The position numbers and the translations under genes are program-made. DNA of 19,338 nt from the NCBI GenBank assembly GCA_004356385.1, contig SMXL01000153.1, positions 1 through 19,338 of the forward strand, in the 5' to 3' direction. Shown here one piece after another: positions 8,158 through 16,660 of the stretch. Numbering within the stretch: position 1 is the stretch's first letter; each line of letters starts with the position of its first letter. Below the pieces are notes generated by a model that had not been told where the DNA came from, did not search any database, and was given only the letters and a program-made list of their open reading frames with translations. The DNA comes from Bacteroidota bacterium (GTDB lineage: Bacteria; Bacteroidota; Rhodothermia; Rhodothermales; UBA10348).

Positions 8158-8677
8158 CGGAATCGTCCTCTTCTGGTTCGTCTTCGGCCTGCCCGTCCTC
8201 GTCTCCTTCTGGCTGTGCTTCTTCCGGACTCTCGTCGTTCGACTCTTCTTCCTCCGACTTTTCGTCAGCGGATTCCTCCTCTGGACCCGCGTCGCTGGAC
8301 GCTTCTTCGTCCGGTTTCTCATCAACAGAATCTACGTCCTCTGGCTTCTCGTCTGTAGATTCTGCATCCTCCGGCTTTTTCTCCTCAGGCCTGTGCTCAA
8401 TGTAGGTGAAGCCTCTCTCCGCATCTCGGAGTCGAACGATTTCCGCTACCTCTTCGCGATTAATGGCTCCACGGCTCATTCGAAAAACGAGCATGGAGAT
8501 TTGTTGGTCCTTGGTAGGAGCTTGATTCCATTCTGGATGGGCTTGTTCTACGATACTGACAAGAATTCGGACGTATGGATAACGTTCTTCTTTCGTTTCC
8601 ATCTCACCGATAGAATTCGCAAACAAATCCCCATTTCGACCGACCTGTCGGTCAACGATTTTTTCTTCGTACGTCAT
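8147..8677 (-). CDS. Hypothetical protein with acidic repetitive C-terminal tail
   Basis: I do not recognise the family. With the ATG at 8677 the protein has 176 residues. The N-terminal part (1-95) looks globular: it begins MTYEEKIVDRQVGR and continues with helices such as YPYVRILVSIVEQAHPEW, ISMLVFRMSRGAI and REEVAEIVRLRDAERGF. Residues 96-176 are almost wholly Glu, Asp, Ser and Pro, and include three tandem decapeptides of the type EKPEDxxSxD. Such tails are typically disordered and may bind basic partners. The frame is open upstream, with other starts at 8764 (ATG) and 8797 (TTG). These would add up to 40 residues, including a hydrophobic stretch (SLAAALFPTCAFLTA) that could be a poor signal peptide, so location is undecided. 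It converges on ruvC with 16 nt between the stops. Confidence 0.75.
   Translation of the reverse strand: MTYEEKIVDRQVGRNGDLFANSIGEMETKEERYPYVRILVSIVEQAHPEWNQAPTKDQQISMLVFRMSRGAINREEVAEIVRLRDAERGFTYIEHRPEEKKPEDAESTDEKPEDVDSVDEKPDEEASSDAGPEEESADEKSEEEESNDESPEEAQPEGDEDGQAEDEPEEDDSEKN
8291..8380 (-). repeat. Three tandem 30-bp coding repeats
   Basis: Three consecutive 30-bp units (8291-8320, 8321-8350, 8351-8380) encode the decapeptides EKPDEEASSD, EKPEDVDSVD and KKPEDAESTD in the acidic tail of the hypothetical protein. The first four or five residues are well kept and the rest vary but stay acidic. Further acidic sequence towards the C-terminus is more degenerate. Confidence 0.75.
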
Positions 8678-8890
8678 GGCTGTTAGAAAAGCGCAGGTGG
8701 GAAAAAGGGCGGCTGCGAGTGATTCGTAGATTACTTCGCTAGCGGTCCTCACTGAAGAAGTCATACGCAAAATACCGATATCGGGCGCCAGAACCAAGCA
8801 TATTCAGGATTCCATACGTATATACACGTAGAACCCGAAAGGACGTTCAGACGTAGCAGGAGTCGTATTCTTTATATCTAGACTCATTAA

Positions 8891-9163
8891 GTGAGAAGTT
8901 TTGTCAGCGCATATCGCCTCGAATTGCTTCCAAGCATTCCCGCGTTTCATCGGCGCGCACGGAAACGAACGTCTCTGGACCAGGGAGAGTTGGTCTATTA
9001 CGGCCCGAGTCCGATGTACTATGGCATAGGCGAGGTAAAGAACACTTTCGACGGATTCGTAGCCGTGGATTTCCGGGGTACAGGTCAATTTGGAGTCCAT
9101 GAGGACGTGTTCGAGCCTCAATATCTCATCCCGATCCCCGCCGGTACACTCTCGCTCCTCTAG
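8891..9163 (+). CDS. Small conserved-looking hypothetical protein
   Basis: A 90-residue protein read from a GTG, with no recognised family. The C-terminal two thirds look like a small beta-barrel (SH3-like) domain: GELVYYGPSPMYYGIGEV, then FDGFVAVDFRGTGQFGVHEDVFEP and QYLIPI, alternating strands and glycine turns. No signal peptide or membrane segment is seen. The N-terminus is basic (FHRRARKRT). The start is uncertain because there is no ATG before the domain and no ribosome binding site; translation might begin later. It is transcribed away from the acidic-tail gene and lies 98 nt before the ABC transporter pair, so it could be cotranscribed with it. The coherent domain pattern makes it more likely real than the opposing reading on the minus strand. 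Confidence 0.6.
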   Translation: MRSFVSAYRLELLPSIPAFHRRARKRTSLDQGELVYYGPSPMYYGIGEVKNTFDGFVAVDFRGTGQFGVHEDVFEPQYLIPIPAGTLSLL

Positions 9164-9261
9164 AGCATTCCCGATACCCCTGCCACGTTCGCTATTGTCC
9201 TACCGGGCACTATCTTGCTCTGCGACTGATAGACCCTCCACCTCCAATCCCTCTAGAATTC

Positions 9262-10194
9262 ATGCCCGAACTACGTGTCGAAGGCGTTACGAAACGATTC
9301 GGCAAAGTGCTTGCAGTCGATAATGTGTCGTTTTCAGCCTCTCCGGGTCGAATTCTCGGTCTTCTCGGACCGAATGGAGCGGGGAAGACAACCATCATCC
9401 GCATGATCGCCTACATCACCGTTCCCGATACTGGGAAGGTGCTCTTTGGCGAAAAGGAAGTGGGCCCGTGGAGTCAGCAGCGAATGGGTTATCTGCCGGA
9501 GGAGCGAGGGCTTTACCGGAAGATGAAGGTCGGTGAGCAGCTCGTTTATTTTGGAGAACTGAAGGGGCTCTCCCGCCGCGACGCCACGTCGAGGGTTAAA
9601 CACTGGCTGGATCGATTCGATGCTTCCGATTGGTATGGAAGGAAAACGAACGAACTGTCAAAGGGGATGCAGCAAAAAATCCAGTTTGTGACGGCTGTCC
9701 TTCACGATCCTGAGCTGGTCATCCTGGATGAGCCGTTTGGAGGACTCGACCCGATCAATGCTGAGGTTCTTCAGAACATAATTATGGAAATGAAGGACGC
9801 AGGCCGGACCATCCTGTTCGCATCTCATAGAATGGAGCAGGTCGAGCAGCTCTGCGATGATATTTGTTTGATTTCCCAGGGCAAAATAGTAGTCGACGGA
9901 GCGCTCAAGGACATCAAGAAAAGTTTTGGTCGAAACACGGTTCTTCTGGATTTTGACGGCCCGGACTCGTTTCTGGATGATCTCGAGTCGCGACAATTGG
10001 TTCGCATCAATGTCCGCAGCAAGAGCCACGCAGAGATTCGACTGCTGAACGACACAAATCCGAGACTTGTGTTGGATGAAGCCCTGCGGCATACGCAAGA
10101 GATATCCCGTTTCGAGCTCGTCGAGCCGTCCATGCGGGAAATTTTTGTCACGGCCGTCACCGAGCAACAAGGCGCTGAGGCCATTGAAGCATAA
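9262..10194 (+). CDS. ABC transporter ATP-binding protein (NatA-type)
   Basis: A 310-residue cytoplasmic ATPase subunit of an ABC-2 type exporter. Walker A GPNGAGKT is at 36-43, the Q-loop region reads MGYLPEERGLY at 75-85 as in NatA-like proteins, the signature LSKGMQQK is at 132-139, Walker B LVILDEP at 152-158, the D-loop at GLDP, and the switch histidine at 189 (ASHR). The C-terminal 80 residues match the extra domain (DUF4162-like) usual in this subgroup. It is followed after 24 nt by the membrane subunit, which it presumably powers. NatA/NatB of Bacillus export sodium, but many homologues have unknown substrates, so no gene symbol is given. Confidence 0.95.
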   Translation: MPELRVEGVTKRFGKVLAVDNVSFSASPGRILGLLGPNGAGKTTIIRMIAYITVPDTGKVLFGEKEVGPWSQQRMGYLPEERGLYRKMKVGEQLVYFGELKGLSRRDATSRVKHWLDRFDASDWYGRKTNELSKGMQQKIQFVTAVLHDPELVILDEPFGGLDPINAEVLQNIIMEMKDAGRTILFASHRMEQVEQLCDDICLISQGKIVVDGALKDIKKSFGRNTVLLDFDGPDSFLDDLESRQLVRINVRSKSHAEIRLLNDTNPRLVLDEALRHTQEISRFELVEPSMREIFVTAVTEQQGAEAIEA

Positions 10195-10218
10195 TCCCAA
10201 TCCGTTGCCCGACTTCGC

Positions 10219-11514
10219 ATGACCAAAAAGATCTTCATTGTAGCCAAAAACGAATTCCTGAAACGGGTTAAAACAAAGTGGTTCGTCATAACGACACTTC
10301 TGGGACCGATGGCACTGGTTACTTTTATCGGCATCGTCGCGTGGGTGTCGATTACGTCCCTCACCAGTGAGGATCAGATGGTTGCCGTAATCGATGAAAC
10401 TGGAATTCTATTCGAGGGCCTAAAAGACGACGACGGACAAATCACATTCGTAGTCACCAATCTCCCCGAAGATTCGATTCGGCAAGAAGTCATTCGAGGC
10501 GTTTTTGACGGGTACCTGCTTCTCGATGCCGAGATCATCGCCGGAAGCGGTGAAGCGACGTACTTCTCGAAAGACGGCGGTGGGGCTTCGTTCTTCTCTC
10601 GAAAATTAAGAAACCTGATCCGCAGTACGGTTGAAGAGCGTCGGCTCTTGGAGCAACAAGTGCCTCCTGAAGTGTTCGAAATTTTGAACGCGCGGGTGGA
10701 CGTCAACATGGTGAAGCTTTCGGAAACCGGCGAAACGTCGGGTGGAACCGCGGCCTTTGCCGTCGTCGGTTACATGATGGGATTACTGATTTACGTCGCG
10801 ATGCTGGTGTACGGCTCCGTCGTCATGCAAGGCGTCATGCAGGAAAAAATCAACCGGGTTGTTGAGATCATCGTTTCATCCGTTCGTCCGTTTGATTTGC
10901 TGATGGGAAAGGTGCTCGGAATTGGGGCTATGGGACTCGTTCAGATGACGTTCTGGGCAATTCTGATCATGGGGGGCGTATTACTTTCCGGAACCGTCAT
11001 CGCCACCTTCCTGGATCCGGCCACGTTGAATCTACCCGCATCGGCTTCCCAGGATGAACTTTTGGCGGCCGCTGACTTTACGATACCCGCCATCGAAGCA
11101 TCCGTCTTTATTTGGTTTGTAGCCTTTTTCCTGGTAGGCTACTTGCTCTATGCCAGTCTTTTCGCGGCGATCGGCTCGTCCGTGGAGCAACAGCAAGACG
11201 CGCAGAGCCTCGTGCTTCCGGTCATGCTGCCGATTATTCTTTCCATCCTTTTTCTCCAATCCGTAGTCGAGGCTCCCAATTCAACGCTCGCTGTTGTGCT
11301 TTCGATGGTCCCGTTTACATCCCCCGTAACCATGGTCGTCAGATTCGCTATCACCGACGTCCCATTCTGGGAGGTCAGTATTTCATTTTTAATTCTGCTT
11401 GGATCATTTTTTGGCTCCATCTGGGTTGCTTCCAGAATCTATCGGGTTGGGATCCTCATGTACGGAAAGAAGGCCAGTTTCGGCGACTTGATTCGATGGG
11501 TGCGCCTGTCGTGA
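10219..11514 (+). CDS. ABC-2 type exporter permease (NatB-like)
   Basis: A 431-residue inner-membrane permease, partner of the preceding ATPase. The topology fits NatB-like ABC-2 proteins: one membrane segment at about 20-45, a large extracytoplasmic domain at about 50-175, then five more hydrophobic segments near 178-205, 235-262, 293-318, 332-352 and 385-408. The cytoplasmic coupling segment MQEKINRVVEIIVSSVRPFD at 207-226, followed by LLMGKVLG, is the characteristic family block. A short hydrophilic insertion (residues 265-290) separates two of the later helices. The stop is followed by 116 nt without a clear terminator before the next gene on the same strand. The substrate is unknown. Confidence 0.92.
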   Translation: MTKKIFIVAKNEFLKRVKTKWFVITTLLGPMALVTFIGIVAWVSITSLTSEDQMVAVIDETGILFEGLKDDDGQITFVVTNLPEDSIRQEVIRGVFDGYLLLDAEIIAGSGEATYFSKDGGGASFFSRKLRNLIRSTVEERRLLEQQVPPEVFEILNARVDVNMVKLSETGETSGGTAAFAVVGYMMGLLIYVAMLVYGSVVMQGVMQEKINRVVEIIVSSVRPFDLLMGKVLGIGAMGLVQMTFWAILIMGGVLLSGTVIATFLDPATLNLPASASQDELLAAADFTIPAIEASVFIWFVAFFLVGYLLYASLFAAIGSSVEQQQDAQSLVLPVMLPIILSILFLQSVVEAPNSTLAVVLSMVPFTSPVTMVVRFAITDVPFWEVSISFLILLGSFFGSIWVASRIYRVGILMYGKKASFGDLIRWVRLS

Positions 11515-11630
11515 CACGTCGTTTTGCCCGCCTTTGGTGGAACATGACATATGTGCCTGCTTTACAGGTGTTTACCCCCTAAAGCATTCCCGGGGCCGGC
11601 TTGAGACGATGACCACCTGAGTAGATTCAT

Positions 11631-14600
11631 ATGTCCCCGCTGAAGCGAATACCTGTTCTATTCCTGCTTGTTGCTGTTGCCTTCTTGACCACAGCTCTGC
11701 AATCGGCTACAGCGCAGTATTTCCGATTCGGAAAAAACAAAGTCCACTACCAGGACCAGGAGTGGTTCTACGTTCAGTCGGAACACTTTAAGATTTACTT
11801 CTACGAGGGCGGACAGTACCTGGCCAACTACACCGCTAAGGAGGCCGAAAAAGCGTACAACCAGATTTCGCGCCTCTTTCAATACCGGATTTCGAAGCGA
11901 ATTCCGCTCATCACGTACCTCAGTCACGGCGATTTTTCAGTTACCAACGCGGTTGATCTTCCAACGTATTCAGAGGGAATTGGAGGCGTAACGGAGCTCT
12001 TTAAAAACCGGATTGCGATACCCTTTACAGGAGACTATCAGGAATATCGAAAAGTCGTCCACCACGAAATCGTCCACGCGGTCATCAACGATATCTATTT
12101 CGGTGGATCTATTCAGGCCGTCATCCAGAACAATATTCGAACGCGCCTTCCGGCGTGGTTCAACGAGGGCCTGGCCGAGTACGCTGCCCAGGGATGGGAT
12201 ACAGAGTCAGATATGTACGTGCGTGAGGCGATTCTCGGAAATCACCTGCCGCCCATCAATTACCTGGGCGGTTTTTACGCGTATCGAGGCGGTCAGAGTG
12301 TCTGGGACTACATCGCAGAGCAATACGGTGCCGAGAAAGTGGGGGAGATACTTCAGCGTCTTCGATTGAACCGGTCCATCGAGGGTAGCTTCAAACGATC
12401 CACGGGACTGAGCGTCGACGAGCTTTCGGAAAAATGGCAGCAGTCACTGCGAGAAATCTACTTCCCAGAGGTCGCAGCACGAGAAAACATCAATGACATT
12501 GCCCGGGCCATCATTACCCGGGAACAGGGCTTCTACAATACGAGCCCCACACTTTCTCCTCTGGGAGATCGGGTGGCGTTTATAACGACGACGAGCGGGC
12601 TATTCGATATTTACCTTGCCAGTTCGAGCGACGGCACGATTATCCGGCGACTGGTCGAAGGACAGACCTCCGCCGCCTTCGAAAGCCTGCACATCCTGAC
12701 ACCTGGAATCACATGGAATCCGGCTGGTACCCATATCGCGGTTTCAGTAAAGCGGGGGCCAAGGGATGCCATAGCGATTATCGATGTCGAGACAACCGAC
12801 GTTGAACGAATTGACGTACCGGATATCGAGCAGATCCTGTCGCTGTCCTGGAGTCCAGACGGGAGTCAATTGGCACTGGAGGGCGTCTATCATGCTCAAT
12901 CGGATATTTATCTCCTCAACATCGAAACGGCGAGCGTCGTTAATCTGACCCGGGATATTTTCGGCGATCACGAACCATCCTGGAGTCCGGACGGCACCCG
13001 GATCGTCTTCCACAGCGATCGCGGTGAACACGTAGAACTCGGCGAGGCATCGGTCGAAAATTTTGAACTATCCGAATACAAGGTCCTGGGTAAAGATTTG
13101 TACGTGCTTTCGCTGGGAAGTGATACCGTCTTACGGCTCACAGACAATCCGGATTGGGATCAACGAAGTGCGGATTTTGGGCCTGACAACGATCGAATCG
13201 TCTACATTTCGGATGAAAACGGTGTGTTGAACCTGTACGAAATGGACCTGGATCTTCAGCGCTCCCGGCCACTCACCGACGTGATGATCGGGATTACCCA
13301 AGTGTCCCTCTCGGCCGACGGTCGGCGGGCAGCGCTCGTCAGCTTGAAGGACGGTACGCCATCCATCTATGTGCTGCGAAATCCGACTGCTCGAATCTTG
13401 GAAAATGATATACTCAGGCCGAATGTCTGGGCGCAGAGAGTCGGTCGAAATGACACGCAAACCGCGCCTGCTGTGACGGTGGCAAGTGCGCACATGCGCG
13501 AAAAAAATCCGTATATCCGTGATGCTCTGGACGGTATTCGTTACGCAAGGGGTCGCGAAAGAATAAGGCAGAGCACGTTTGACGTCGATCGCCTGACTGC
13601 TCTGGTTTCAGCAGCCCGTAGAGTTCGAGGAGAGGATGACCGGGTAGGCAGTCCACCCTCCTCAGCTGACGAACAACCCGTCGGCCGCAATACAGGAGAC
13701 GCCATTATCAGCCCTTTCGACACGACATATTCCACTGACCGGGTCGATTTCCGTAATTATCGGTTCTCCAGTGCGTTTGACCGCTCGGCCAGAGCAAGCA
13801 GTTCTCTGAGCCTATCTATAGCGCCGCCCCAGACCGAACGAATTCTCCTGGATGCCAACGGAAATTATGTGCCGAGAAAGTACAAGTTGGACTTCTCGCC
13901 GGATATCGTATACGGAGCCGCCGGATACGACGCGCTCTATGGCGTACAAGGCGTCACGCAGATGATGTTTAGTGATATGCTGGGCGATCATCGAATCGTG
14001 GTTGCAACAAACCTCCTCATCGATCTCCGAAACTCAGATTACATCCTCTCCTACACCTATCTACCGAAGCGCGTTGACTGGACTTTCAGCACGTTTCACA
14101 TGTCCCGGTTGCTTGCCGACTTCGAGGAGCGGGTTCCGACCTATTATCGATATCGACAATACGGTGGCGGTGTCGAGGCCAGTTGGCCACTGGACAAATT
14201 TCAGCGATTTGATATTTCCCTTTCCCTGATCGGGGTAAGCCAGGCAGATGTAACCGACGTGACGAGGCCCTCGCGAACTCACGTGCTTTTGTCACCGCGT
14301 CTGACCTATACACGCGACGGCACCACGCCCGGATTCGTGTATCCAACGAATGGAAGCCGTCTTGCCATCAGTCTCTCCGGTAGTGCGTTCAGTTTCACGA
14401 GAGATCCGATTCAATTCTTGAGCATTCTTGGCGATGCCAGAACATACGCTTCTTTCGGAAAGGGGAATTATGTCATTGCCCTTCGCGCATCAGCCGGAAC
14501 TTCCCTGGGGCCGAACAAGCAATTGTACTACACATCTGGAGTTTTGAACTGGATCAATAGAGAATTCGATCAGCTGAACGGATTTCCCATTTCGGATGTC

Positions 14601-15002
14601 ACAGATTTCATCTTTGCGACTCCGATTCTCCCGCTTCGCGGATACAGCATCAATTCCAGCAATGGATCCAATTTCGGTCTGATCAACGTGGAATTCCGTT
14701 TTCCACTCGTGGCTGCGTTACTTCCCGGACCGATTCCGCTGATTCCGCTCTACAACGTTTCCGGGCAGGCATTCGTAGATGCCGGCACGGTCTGGGGAGG
14801 ACGGGGCTCGGATCGCAGGTTTAACTTTTACCGCGAGAATGAATCAGGGAAACGCGTTCTGGATGACCTGTTGATTGGAACGGGATTCGGTTTTCGGACG
14901 ATTTTCCTTGGTTATCCGATCCGGCTCGATTTCGCGTGGCCGTTTGACGGACGGACATTCGGTGATGGGCAAACGTATGTTTCGATCGGATTCGACTTTT
15001 AG
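11631..15002 (+). CDS. Metallopeptidase-like / TolB-like propeller / Omp85-like barrel protein
   Basis: A 1123-residue exported protein with three modules. Residues 1-29 are a Sec signal peptide ending ATAQ. Residues about 35-285 resemble the peptidase MA (gluzincin-like) fold, with HEIVH at 145-149 and WFNEGLAEY at 176-184; H145 and H149 plus E179 would bind zinc, and E146 would be catalytic. Residues about 300-580 are a TolB/WD40-like propeller with repeated blades (LSWSPDGSQLAL, PSWSPDGTRIVF, LSADGRRAAL). After a polar linker, residues about 715-1123 form repeated amphipathic strands ending IGFDF with a terminal Phe. LRGY at 1002-1005, followed by NVEFRFPL, resembles the Omp85/BamA loop-6 motif. 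No POTRA domain is seen. I infer an outer-membrane protein with periplasmic peptidase and propeller domains. It is alone between the ABC genes and tig. Peptidase activity is not proven. Confidence 0.88.
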   Translation: MSPLKRIPVLFLLVAVAFLTTALQSATAQYFRFGKNKVHYQDQEWFYVQSEHFKIYFYEGGQYLANYTAKEAEKAYNQISRLFQYRISKRIPLITYLSHGDFSVTNAVDLPTYSEGIGGVTELFKNRIAIPFTGDYQEYRKVVHHEIVHAVINDIYFGGSIQAVIQNNIRTRLPAWFNEGLAEYAAQGWDTESDMYVREAILGNHLPPINYLGGFYAYRGGQSVWDYIAEQYGAEKVGEILQRLRLNRSIEGSFKRSTGLSVDELSEKWQQSLREIYFPEVAARENINDIARAIITREQGFYNTSPTLSPLGDRVAFITTTSGLFDIYLASSSDGTIIRRLVEGQTSAAFESLHILTPGITWNPAGTHIAVSVKRGPRDAIAIIDVETTDVERIDVPDIEQILSLSWSPDGSQLALEGVYHAQSDIYLLNIETASVVNLTRDIFGDHEPSWSPDGTRIVFHSDRGEHVELGEASVENFELSEYKVLGKDLYVLSLGSDTVLRLTDNPDWDQRSADFGPDNDRIVYISDENGVLNLYEMDLDLQRSRPLTDVMIGITQVSLSADGRRAALVSLKDGTPSIYVLRNPTARILENDILRPNVWAQRVGRNDTQTAPAVTVASAHMREKNPYIRDALDGIRYARGRERIRQSTFDVDRLTALVSAARRVRGEDDRVGSPPSSADEQPVGRNTGDAIISPFDTTYSTDRVDFRNYRFSSAFDRSARASSSLSLSIAPPQTERILLDANGNYVPRKYKLDFSPDIVYGAAGYDALYGVQGVTQMMFSDMLGDHRIVVATNLLIDLRNSDYILSYTYLPKRVDWTFSTFHMSRLLADFEERVPTYYRYRQYGGGVEASWPLDKFQRFDISLSLIGVSQADVTDVTRPSRTHVLLSPRLTYTRDGTTPGFVYPTNGSRLAISLSGSAFSFTRDPIQFLSILGDARTYASFGKGNYVIALRASAGTSLGPNKQLYYTSGVLNWINREFDQLNGFPISDVTDFIFATPILPLRGYSINSSNGSNFGLINVEFRFPLVAALLPGPIPLIPLYNVSGQAFVDAGTVWGGRGSDRRFNFYRENESGKRVLDDLLIGTGFGFRTIFLGYPIRLDFAWPFDGRTFGDGQTYVSIGFDF

Positions 15003-15260
15003 ACGGGAGATCTCAGGACCGACATTCAGCTCCGTGGCTTAGACATGCGGCCCTTTCAGCCGGCTGGCGTGAAATACTGCCCTTCAGCTCGGTAGCGGAG
15101 ACATGCACCCCTTCCAGTTTTTCGTGAATATGAGGATCGGGGTCTACCCCCAGGCGAACATTCCTGACTGTTTCCGGGTTGAGTAGCGCTTCGGGTCCAA
15201 GGCCGGTTTTTCCAGGTCAGATCCCTATTTTCCCGCTCACACCGACCAAATGTCACGGGC
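15003..15260. other. Intergenic region upstream of tig, with direct repeat
   Basis: This 258-bp gap holds no convincing gene. Its notable content is the imperfect direct repeat at 15025-15117, annotated separately. Two mini reading frames begin inside the repeat copies (15045-15095, 17 codons with stop; 15103-15186, 28 codons with stop) and both start M-x-PFQ. No terminator for the preceding gene and no consensus promoter for tig could be recognised with confidence. Confidence 0.5.
15025..15117 (+). repeat. Imperfect 35-bp direct repeat
   Basis: Copy 1 is 15025-15059 and copy 2 is 15083-15117, 58 bp apart start to start. They agree at 28 of 35 positions by eye. Both begin TTCAGCTC, share AGACATGC in the middle and end CAG. 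Some similarity continues beyond each copy (CGTGAA-AT), which suggests duplication of a unit near 58 bp. Confidence 0.7.
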
Positions 15261-16580
15261 ATGCAGACAAGCGTAAATAAGGTCACCGAAGTAGAATTCG
15301 AACTGGAGATCACCGCAACCGCAGAGGATCTTTCTCCGGACCTTGAAAAAGCGATCCGTGCACAAAAAGGACGGACGACCATGAAGGGGTTTCGCCCCGG
15401 TCATGTTCCCATTTCTCTCGTCAAGAAAGTTTATGGGAAGTCGTTGGCCTACGGTGTTGCTGAAAACGCCGTCCAAAAAACGTACGAGGACCAGATACTG
15501 AAGGCCGATGAGTATGACGTTCTCGGTCAACCGACCATCACGGATCTCACATATGAGTACGAGGGTGACTTGCGTGCGGTCGTAAAATTTGGTGTTCGTC
15601 CGGACATTTCGCTAGCCGATTTTTCTTCACTGACGATTTACAAGTTGCAACACGAGGTCACAGAAGAGGAGATTCAGAAAGAGATCGACAACGTCCGCGC
15701 GGGGCGCGCCGAGCTCGTACCCGAGGACGGCCCTGTCACGGAAGATTCTGTCGTCACGGTTGACATGCAGCGCTTGGATGCCGACTCGCAGACACCCGTT
15801 GTTGGAGAGAAGCAGGACGGTGTATCCGTTCTGATGAGTGACGAGAATGTGTTGGCTCCTCTAAAAGACGCCCTTCTCGGGAAGTCGTCGGGAGATACAA
15901 CAAACGCCGTTTTTCCGGGCCCCGCAGATGATCCGGATCCGCGTCATTATCAGGTATCTGTGGTTGCCGTAAAGCGACGCGAGCTACCTGAATTTGATGA
16001 CGAACTCGTGTCCGAACTCACCAGCGAGCGACTTTCTACGGCGGATGAAATGCGCGAGGAAATGCGTCGTCAGTTGGAGGATGGATGGAAACGTCGAGGA
16101 AAGGATTTGTTTGAGTCAGACATCGTTTCCAAAACCATCGAAATACATGAATTCTCGGTTCCCGGATCGGTCGTCGACATGTATTTAGACTCCTTTGTCA
16201 GCGATTTGAAATCACAGGGCGAGGGAAAACTCCCGCCGCACTTCGACGAAGACCAATTTCGAGAGCTGCGCAAGGAGGAAGCGATGAAACAGGCGAGTTG
16301 GATGTTTGTGAGAGACAAAATTATTGCAGTCCAGAAACTTGAGGTAACCGATCACGATCGAGATGAATACCTTGAACGGACTGCCGGAGATGGTATGGAC
16401 CTGGATACGATCAAGAAGTATTACAGAGCGGTTCCGAACATGCAGGAGCAGTTGGATCAGCGGCTGCTGTCCGACAAAGTATTCGAATGGATCGGAAGCC
16501 AACTAACGATCGAAGAAAAAGACCTGGAAACGTATCGCGAACTGACGAAAGAAGCTGAAACGGAAACGGCCGGAGACTGA
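15261..16580 (+). CDS. tig: Trigger factor chaperone
   Basis: Trigger factor binds the ribosome exit tunnel through L23 and shields nascent chains. The 439-residue protein carries the ribosome-docking signature GFRPGHVP at 43-50 (E. coli uses F44-R45-K46) in a complete N-terminal domain (1-110). The helical substrate-binding arms follow at about 110-150 and 245-420. Residues about 155-245, where the FKBP-type prolyl isomerase domain sits, are short and poorly conserved, so isomerase activity is doubtful; I recall this as common in Bacteroidota. The ATG gives the normal family N-terminus; no Shine-Dalgarno is seen. clpP follows after 80 nt, the familiar tig-clpP neighbourhood linking nascent-chain folding with proteolysis. 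Confidence 0.95.
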   Translation: MQTSVNKVTEVEFELEITATAEDLSPDLEKAIRAQKGRTTMKGFRPGHVPISLVKKVYGKSLAYGVAENAVQKTYEDQILKADEYDVLGQPTITDLTYEYEGDLRAVVKFGVRPDISLADFSSLTIYKLQHEVTEEEIQKEIDNVRAGRAELVPEDGPVTEDSVVTVDMQRLDADSQTPVVGEKQDGVSVLMSDENVLAPLKDALLGKSSGDTTNAVFPGPADDPDPRHYQVSVVAVKRRELPEFDDELVSELTSERLSTADEMREEMRRQLEDGWKRRGKDLFESDIVSKTIEIHEFSVPGSVVDMYLDSFVSDLKSQGEGKLPPHFDEDQFRELRKEEAMKQASWMFVRDKIIAVQKLEVTDHDRDEYLERTAGDGMDLDTIKKYYRAVPNMQEQLDQRLLSDKVFEWIGSQLTIEEKDLETYRELTKEAETETAGD

Positions 16581-16660
16581 GCGAGTACTGGAACCATCGC
16601 TATTGGGCCTCGGTTGCACACGCGGCATTTCTCATCGCACCTAAGACTTATTTAAAATCA

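Noticed and set aside
8804..9121. 105-codon minus-strand frame opposite the small plus-strand gene
   Set aside because: It lies antisense to a frame with a coherent beta-rich domain, has no recognisable features, and would crowd the divergent gene starts.
9658..10200. 180-codon minus-strand frame antisense to the ABC ATPase
   Set aside because: It lies wholly opposite an unmistakable ATPase; the length is a codon-bias artefact.
11112..11582. 156-codon plus-strand frame overlapping the permease 3' end
   Set aside because: It is out of frame with the permease membrane helices and has a shadow-like composition.
15103..15186. 27-residue peptide gene in the repeat upstream of tig
   Set aside because: It has no usable ribosome binding site (GGAG is too close to the ATG) and no conservation evidence. 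It is kept only as an observation about the repeat.
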